Source: Sodiomyces alkalinus F11 (taxonomy: Eukaryota > Ascomycota > Sordariomycetes > Glomerellales > Plectosphaerellaceae). From it: a DNA stretch of 64,000 nucleotides. The notes under the pieces are model-generated. The model was not told the DNA's origin. It worked only from the letters and a program-made list of their open reading frames with translations, and did no database searches. The stretch lies in the NCBI RefSeq assembly GCF_003711515.1, contig NW_021167095.1, positions 276,001-340,000 of the forward strand, in the 5' to 3' direction. A program made the position numbers and the translations under genes. This document shows positions 56,458 to 64,000 of the stretch, in pieces (position 1 is the first letter of the stretch; each line of letters starts with the position of its first letter).

Positions 56458-59400
56458 TTTTTTTTCATTCATTACGCGTATATAGCCCTAAAGCTATGGC
56501 GCGGCGCCTATTGTCCTAGGGACTAGAGGCTGTAAGAAGCTAGGTATAGTAAAATAAAGCGTAGTAGTAATAACAAAGGAAATCCTCCGTAATAATCTGC
56601 CTAATAGACATAATAGGTAAAAAACCAAAGCAAAATAACTAGACCGCAGAATCCGAGGTTTACGCCCTATACTACTCCGCCGAAGCTATTTTAGTTACTG
56701 AAAGATAGGCCTGTAAGGCCTGTATTCCTCTTTTAGTACTAAATAATAGCGGCAGAGAAAGCGGTAGGCCTGCTAGAGCTTCCCGCAGGGCTTTTCGTTC
56801 GTTTATGTGAAAAGGACAGGAGAGGATAAGGTATACTGTATTGTGTATAGTGGAGCCGGTATAGGAATAGCGGTTATTAGCGCAGTTTTAGGCCCTTTTT
56901 TAGTGGAGTTTCAGGTATCCAAAGCCAGTTTTTAACTGCGTAAAAGCCTATTTCACCCACCTAGGGCCCTAGGTTAGTAGTGGTTTTTGGGAGAAACGGA
57001 GGTTATCACGGACTAGGCCCCTATATAAGCGGCCTAACTAAACCGATTTACCTCTTTTTTCCGCCTCCTCTTCGTTATTCCACAGGGTCTTCTAGTCTTA
57101 AATAAGGGCTTTATTTACCCGGCGTTTTAGATGGCTAAGGGTAACTAAACTAACGGATTTAGTAGCTTTTCCAGGGTCTAGTGCCCCTTTAGCTACTTTA
57201 TCCGCTAGTTTGTTTTATTCTATCTCCACGTATAAGGGGCACCACCACACAGAAACCGAAATGCCTAGTTAATTAATGTGTAAGATAAGGGTTTTAGCTT
57301 CTATAGCCTACTATAAAGTGCGCTAAAGTTTCTAAATAGCCGCCTATAAATCGCTAAGAATATAGCACTCTATAGGCCTAGGCGTCTGCTTAAGGGCAGC
57401 GTAAAGGGCCTGAAGAATAGCGTATAATTCGGCGTCCGCGACTTCGGCAGCGGCCCCTAGGTTAAAGCCTATAGTTTTATAGGGCCTTCTAGTATCAGTC
57501 CACTATATCACAGCGGCTACAGTCTGTAAAGGCCCTGTAGGTGGCCTAGTAGAGTGGCCTAGAGAGCCGTCGGTATTAAAAACAGTAGCCTCTTCCCCTA
57601 GGCCTTGTTATATTACAGCGAGGGCTTCGAGGTAGGCTGTCTTTTAATCGAGGGCATCGGGGCCAGGGCCAGGGACGGTATCTGCTTTAGGCCGGTATTT
57701 AAAGAGGAGAAAGGATCTTAGGTCCGCTATAGGTTCCGAGGCCCAGGGGGCCTCCCACCTAGCCGACAGTCCCTCGATATCCTAAGACTAACGTACTAAA
57801 GCCACTATTTCTAGGCCTAGCCTATATAGCTATATAGTAGGCTATAGGTTCTAAAGAAGGGCGAGGTTTTTCTGGTTTTCGTTCCTTAGCTGCCTTTTAA
57901 TGCTAGTAAGGATCTGGCGTTTAATAGGGTGGTTCGGTAGGAACTTTAAGGTCCTAAAGGTATAGAGCCTATTAGACCTAGTTAACCGAACCGCTGCTAG
58001 GGGAACTACTCCTTCGAGTTCTAGAGGTTAGAACGGGGCCCCCCTAAAAGCCCCTAATGCTCTGACTAAAGCGCCGTACTATAGGCGTTCTAGGCGGTCT
58101 ACTAAGTGTTTTTTCAGTGATTTTGGGTCCTACTAGAGCTATAAGCCAAAATCAGCTAAGGAGCCTATACAGGCTATATATAGCTGCCGCAGGGCCTTAA
58201 AGGAAAGGCCCCTCTACGAGCTAGCTAGTCTGTGTAGCCTGTTTAGGGCCCCTAAAGCTAAGTTTAGGCGTTTTTCGACGTGCGGTTTAAAGGATAGCTT
58301 AGGGTTAAACCAGACCCCTAGCCACCTAATAGCACCTAGCGCGGGCTTAACTAGGTGCCCCCCTATAGTAACTGCAGTATCTTCTTTCGAGCGTCTTCGG
58401 TGGAAATGAATAAGCTCTATCTTTTTAGGGTCGAAGAGGACTTAGTTAACTTTTACTGCGTCGAAAAGGGCGGCTATGGCTTTTTCTAGGGTTGTATAGT
58501 TTTTCCTAGTCGACGTAGATACTATAGATAGCTGGAAATCGTCGATATAGGATAGCTAAAGGCCCTAAAAATCCGGTCCCGGTATAACCTTCCTAATATA
58601 AATCAGAAAAAGGACAGGGGAAACCGGGGAGCCTTATAGAACCCCTCTATTTAAAGGGGTAGGCTACTGAACCTAACCTTCGAAGGCTAGTTAGATACGC
58701 CTGTTTTCTGTAAAAGAGGCTACCTATTTAACTAGGTTCGAGGGTAAGTAGAGTTCGTAAAGGGTCCTGAGTAGTTAGGGGCGGGCAACGTAATTAAAAG
58801 CTCCTTTTATATCTAGAAATAGCGTAGAAATCACCGAATTTTAACGTGATTTACGCTATTTTTTAATATAGTAGAGGAGAAGGAGGGCGGTGTCGATAGC
58901 TAAGCGTTATTTTCTACGCCCTACTTAACTAGAGTATAGAAGGTCATCGCGGGTATTAGCTATAAAGCTAAGCCTAGTAGCTATAACCCTCTCGAGGACT
59001 TTACCTAAGCAGTTTAAAAGGGCTATAATCCTATAAGACTTAGGATTAGAATAGTCCCTTTCCCCTGGCTTTAGTAAAACGACTACTAGGGCTTTCTTCT
59101 AATAGGTAGCGTAGTGGCCTGCTAAAAGCAGGGCTGAATAGGCTTATAAAAAGGACCCGGGGATAACTTTAAAGGCCTACTGGATCGGTTTTAGACTAAT
59201 TCTATCAGGTCCTAGGGCTTTCCTCTTAGCAGCTCCGAATATAGCGCGTTATAGTTCGGTAGCCTAAAGGCTAGTCTACTCCCACGGTCTTCTAAGGCCC
59301 TTACTACGTGATCTAGTCAGGCTCTAGGGGCCGTTTAAAGGGTAAGAGGGGCTTAGGCCCCCTAAAGGGCCTATAGATACAGGGGCTTTAGGGGCGTCGG

Positions 59401-60790
59401 TGGCGGAAGAAGAACAAGAAGAAAAAGAAGGAGGTATTAGAAAAAGGGTGTAACGTAGGGCGTTATATTTATCTTCGAAGGCGTAGGCCTCCTACTTCGT
59501 AGGCGTTTAAATTGGTGGGATTTTAGCGTTAAGGCCGCTTTTCGTATAGTTATAGGCCTTAAAGACCGCAGGGCCTTCGGCGTGGGCTAGGAAGGCCTCC
59601 TAGTAGTCGTTTTTTACTGTCTTAACCGCCCCATAGTAGGCGTTTCCAGCTTCTTTCTAGGAGGCTTCCGAAGGCGCCTAGGTGGCTAAGGCCCCCTTTT
59701 TTGCCTTTCGACAAGCCCTAAAGGCCCTATTAGCTGATTTTCGCAGGGCTTTTAGCTCTTTAGTGCACCGCGGCTTCGAACGCCCTACTACCCGTAGCTC
59801 AGGCACTAAAGCCTTAAGCGCTAGGGTAATAGTATCCGAAAGGCAGCGGCCTAAAGAATCCTAGTCTAAGGCGTTAATAGCCTATTAAAGTTACTGGTTA
59901 AGGCTAGGTTCTAGGCTCTTTATAGTCTCTTTATAGTCCAAGCAAAAAGGTCCTAATCTGCTAGCTTATAGTTACAAGCCGGCGGGAGGGACCTAATTAT
60001 AGCACCTTCGGAGTCTAAAATAATAGCCGAAAGGAGGATAGCGCGGTGTAAAGAGGTAGTATTTTCGATATATTCCTATCTATCAAAGCGGAGATAATCG
60101 AAGCCGGGTATATAAAAGGCTAGGTCTATAACCGACTCTTAACGAAGATTAGACCAAAAAGAATGTCCCCCCGTTTAGGTTAACCTTTTTAGAATCCACT
60201 AAGCAGGTAGCTTCGAGGCTATCTAACCAGTCTACTAAGGCCTAGGCCCTAATAGAAGCCTGGTTAGTAGTAGCCCTGTTCCACTGCTAGTGGTTTCTAT
60301 TAAAGTCCCCTATAATAATGGTAGGCTTAGGGACCTATAGGCTTTATAGCACTCGATCCTCGGTCCAGGGCCGGCTTCTAAGGCCTAAAAAGGAGGGAAA
60401 AGAAGAAGAAGAAGTGGAAAAGGTGGAAGGGGTAGGGCTAGGGGCCCTCCCTTGGCCTATCATTTCGGGGTTCTATTCTATTTAATTATAAACGTGTAGA
60501 ATATAAAAGGTCTATAGATAGTAGACCTCTATAATCTACGTATCTATATCGTCTATAAGGCCGTCGCGATGTAAAAACTTAATACTAGAGCCCTTTCTTA
60601 TATGTGTGTGTGTTTCTATTTAACGCCTTAGTAGTACCCAGTGAATACTAGGACCGCGCCCCCTATTAGAGTATTAGGCGGTGCGGATTCTATATACATA
60701 TACTAAGACTATACAGTGCTAAGCGCTTAACTGTATAACCTTTGTCCACTAAAATAAGATAAATCCTATACTATACTATTAAAATAGTGT
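56458..60790 (-). mobile_element. LINE-D: minus-strand LINE with EN, RT, RNase H and A-tail
   Basis: The best preserved LINE in the window. On the minus strand it ends GCCATAGCTTTAGGGCTAT.. CGTAATGAATG followed by eight A (56458-56465 on plus). It belongs to the same family as the fragments at 25438-27171, 27172-27698, 36001-37545 and 53472-53696. The 5' limit near 60790 is approximate and ORF1 is not seen, so it is probably 5'-truncated. Confidence 0.85.
56740..60790 (-). pseudogene. LINE-D ORF2: endonuclease, RT, RNase H, C-terminal Cys/His domain
   Basis: Minus-strand ORF2. The endonuclease at 60100-60760 has PTIIIGDFNRNHQQWN-type sequence at about 60285-60320. RT at 58400-59300 keeps YIDD intact at 58538-58549 (YIDDFQLSIV), followed by KIELIHFHRRRSKED and a thumb region. 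RNase H is at 57250-57660: NTDGSLGHSTRPPTG, GFNLGAAAEVADAELYAILQ and CYILSDLQAAI, with all three catalytic acids readable. A C-terminal ANNRYSYTG..HNTVYLILSCPFH motif follows near 56830-56890. Stops remain (mostly TAG at Gln/Trp), so it is inactive, but CA/TG content is clearly higher than in the gypsy elements. Confidence 0.85.
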
Positions 60791-60859
60791 ATAAGATAAA
60801 ACGTTAGTAAAATAATAAAGGGAATCTCGTTATCTCGTTATATGCCCTTAGAGGCCTTT

Positions 60860-63800
60860 ATATAGTTCTCTAGCACCTATACCCTTAGGTTACGGGTACG
60901 CCCCTCCTTAAGGGTAATAGGCATATCTTTTCCAAGAAGCCCGTTATATCGTTAAGGGCGGCGAACGCCGCCCCGGTCGTGAGGATCTCCATGAGGGTCT
61001 TTTCGGGATTAAATCGGATAGTCCGATTCCCGTCCTTATCGTAGTGCTAAAGCTAGGTTAGCTATTTACGGGTATTCCTAACCTTATAGTAGTAAGCGAA
61101 GTGCTCCCGGGTCTTCTTATAACCGTAGCTGTATTCCGCGATATAGTCTTCGTGATAAAATCGCTAATAGTATTTATTAAACTCTCTATACCTAGTGCGT
61201 GCCTATAGTAGGCGTATTAGTGTCCTGCGAGGTAGGCGGAGTTCTTCAGGCTCCCGCCTGCTAAAGCTTAGCTTCTTCTATAACGCCGTCGAGTAACCGC
61301 GGGGGCAGTTCTTAGCGTGCTATTTTTAAAGCCTGGTTCTATAGCGTTTCATAGCTTATACTTTAACGTTAGCCTAAGTCGGCCTCTTATTTTCCGGTAG
61401 TTTCCCCTATATATCTTCTAAATTAAAAAGTTCGTCTGCTCTCTTATTACCCGGGATCCTTATATATCCTAGTATCTAGCGTAGCTAGGCCTTATTAACG
61501 GAGGTAAGACGTTATTACCGGAGGAATTTATATCTTAATAATAGCTGGGCGGTCCTAGCGAGTTCCTATAAGATAGCTTAATTATCGATATAGTACGTTA
61601 TATCGTATATCCCGGTAGGCGTAGTGCCGCTACTAGGCCTTTAGTAGCTCCCGTTACCTCCCTATTAAATACCTCCGTATTACGTAGGTGGCCTTAGCTA
61701 AAGGTAATTTCTTTACCGTCTCGCAAGATAGAGAAGGCTTAGGTTATGTTTAGGCCTTTCTTCGATTTATCCGAATATACTAGGGTATAGTCCGGTGATA
61801 GGGAGTTTAACTATATCTTAAACGCGGCTACTGTCTTATCCTTAGGTCTATTATTAAACGGCTTCCCCTATATCCTTCTGGTGAATCGGGGTCGTATTAA
61901 GGGGTATTTAGAGGGGTTTATGTATACTAGTTCCTTAGTTCTTAGGATCCTCGATCTCTGAACGGGCGCCTTAGTTTTCCGGACGTCGCCGTGTATAACC
62001 GGGGTAACGGTTTATACTACCGGGTAGTCCTTATCTAAACCTATAATCCGCGTAGCGAATCGCTAGCGGAGGTATTCGGCGTGCTCCTCCGTAAAGGGTA
62101 TCCTAGACTCCCGGTACAGGGATAGTATAGGGACTATCCTCTATATCAGTAAGACTACCCGTATTATAGTTAGCTATACGCGGGTTATAGTCCTTAGTCT
62201 AAGGAGGTGACCGGATAGCAACCGGCACCACTTCTTACTAATTATATTAGTATGGCCCTATACTAGGGCTATACGTCCTTTTTATTAGATCTCCGCCGTA
62301 TAGTGCGTGACTATCGAGATATACGCTAGTACGGCTTTTCGTAGTAGAGCGGGGTTCGGGCTATATAAGGCGCTAGTAAGGCCTCGGATATAGTTTACGA
62401 CTTTAAGGCCTTTCTTCGCCTATATCTCTACGTGGGTATCGAACTTAAGTTTCCGATCTATATATATATACTAAGCTATCTTATCGGGGCCGGTCATGAG
62501 CAGCCTTAGGGGTCGACGGTATAGGCTACTATAACCTTATAGTCGAATCGGGGGACCGATATCGTAGGGAACTAAGGGATCTTCTAGCGGGAGAAAAGCT
62601 AGGCCTCGGCCTTACTAAAGTCTAGTTCCACCCCGTTATCTCTATATTACTAGAGCTACTACTCTAGTATTTCGGTCGCGAGCTTCGCTGCTTCTTCAAG
62701 GTCTATATAGGCCGCGATAATTCAGGACTCGTCCGCGTAGCCGAAGCGGTTATCCTTATTAGGTAATAGGTGTATATTTACGATACTAAGGGTATACCTA
62801 ATCGGGGAGGCTAATAAGCCCTATAGGAGTCTTACGGGGTTTAGCGGGGTATACTTATAAGGGCAGGAAGCCCCGAAAATCACATAAGCGTCTCTCTAAG
62901 AGGCAAAGCTCTCCTACCACTTTACCGTGGCTAGGTCTTACCCTTATTTTCGAAGCCTATATATAAACTATCTATATAGGACCGAATTAAACGCTCCCTT
63001 TATATCGTTAGTTATAGTAATAACCTGCTTTCTTTATACTAGCTATATCGTAACCGTATATATAAGGATCGCCGCGAGGCTAATTATCGACCTTCCCGGC
63101 AGGGCCCTAATATACTAAGGGTTTAGTATTCTAGCGACTATAGCCCTATAAGCTATCCTTCTCGCTATAATCCGTTTTAGGCCTTTACCTAGCACGCTAA
63201 GTAGTTAAATTAGTCTATAGCTAGCCACTATTCTGGTATCCTTCCCTGGTTTATTGATTATTACTACGTTCTTTTATCGGAAGGGCCGTGGGTAGTATCC
63301 TATACGTTTATAGGCTTCGAAGAGTTCTAGTACTTCTTTTTCGATCTTAGGCTATACTAGTCTTAGGAGCGGTATACTAATATTATCCCCGCCTGGGGCT
63401 ATCGTGTTAACGTTAATCGTGTATTGTCTCGCTTTATCCTTTAGGATAGGCGAGTCTATCGGTATACGTCGGCTAAAGGGTTTTACTAAGTGATTTTAGG
63501 GGTCCTTTATATCTAGTATATTCGGCTTCCTCGCGAGCTTTATCCTCTGTAGTAACTCTCCCTTCTAGGTATCTTTAAAGTAACCTAGGCCGTTATAAAA
63601 GATCGGGGGGGTTAAGAGTCTATCGCCGAGCTTATACTAGCATATAATTTTATAAAGCTTTTCGGCGCTTTTTACCTCTCCGATTCTTTTATTCAGTAAT
63701 CCCTGCTAACCCGGTATATAGTCTTACGAAAGACGTCGCGTGCCTTAGTGTTATTAGGGTTTTAATATCTACGGCGAATAGCTTTACTATAGGCCTATCT

Positions 63801-64000
63801 ATATTCGTCGTTTTACTAGGGCTTTCTATTACTAGCTAGCCCCTAGTATCTTATCCCGAACCAGCGGAGGGGCCTACTACTATATCGATTAGCTATTACG
63901 CCTACTAGTCGATTCTATCTAGGTCCTTATTCGGGGGTCGTATAAGGAGCCGGAGGTTATCTACTACCTCTCTTCGAATCGCGGCCTTCTTCTCCTCGTC
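60860..64000 (-). pseudogene. LINE-G ORF2: RT and RNase H, continues past the window
   Basis: Minus-strand Tad1-like ORF2. RT includes GLLASPIRYTLSIVNIHLLP and the active site GYADE at 62728-62742, where FADD/YADD is expected; the Glu is not a RIP-type change. The palm end reads DFSKAEAQLFSRQK. RNase H reads LVYSDKSKKGLNIT (first Asp, about 61790), GHLRNTEVFNREVTGATKGL (Glu) and YYIDN (Asp). The C-terminal part reads HAKNCPRGYST and RRTLIRLL.ARTRYREFNKYY. It ends near 60870. RIP-type stops are present. Endonuclease and ORF1 would lie beyond 64000. Confidence 0.8.

Noticed and set aside
59682..59864. Open plus-strand frame of 60 codons, Ala/Arg-rich
   Set aside because: Antisense to LINE-D ORF2 between endonuclease and RT.
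60600..60612. GT microsatellite as a boundary mark
   Set aside because: The TGTGTGTGTG run lies within the readable LINE-D endonuclease frame, so it does not mark an element edge.
62927..63118. Open plus-strand frame of 63 codons with hydrophobic stretch
   Set aside because: Antisense to the LINE-G RT.

Overview
This window looks like repeat-only heterochromatin from a filamentous ascomycete (Pezizomycotina). I found no intact host gene in 64 kb. Nearly every coding stretch is a transposon gene broken by in-frame TAG/TAA. CpA and TpG are strongly depleted while CpG is common; the first 120 bases contain neither CA nor TG. This is the signature of repeat-induced point mutation (RIP, CpA to TpA), and it turns Gln and Trp codons into stops, Cys and His codons into Tyr, and ATG starts into ATA. 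Start codons are therefore usually unknowable and gene limits are approximate.

Layout. 1-2812 is the 3' part of a Ty3/gypsy chromovirus (Gypsy-1 copy A). 3206-4557 is a related gypsy 5' LTR with gag (Gypsy-4). 4867-5197 is an LTR of the element-Y family. 5198-6080 is a LINE 3' end. 6081-11480 plus 23579-24717 is a minus-strand gypsy (Gypsy-3). Its gag is split by element Y (11481-23573, TSD TATCT), which is itself split by complete Gypsy-1 copy B (13436-20658, TSD GGTAC). 24718-27698 holds LINE fragments. 27699-35777 is a complete minus-strand chromovirus (Gypsy-2). 36001-37545 is a LINE-D fragment carrying a tRNA-derived SINE. 37546-42590 holds two Copia remnants and a LINE tail. 42591-49178 is a nearly full-length Tad-like LINE (Tad-A). 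49185-60790 holds three minus-strand LINEs (LINE-F, Tad-B, LINE-D). 60860-64000 is a fourth minus-strand LINE (LINE-G) that runs off the window.

The most interesting signal is a set of extra antisense reading frames between pol and the 3' LTR in three gypsy families. They converge on pol, and two of the families have canonical spliceosomal introns on the antisense strand. Also notable are element Y, an LTR element with two unrecognised ORFs and no visible pol, and a SINE whose 3' end copies the 3' end of a LINE in the same window.

Limits: all matches were read by eye, and no database search or alignment program was run. Family names rest on motif order.
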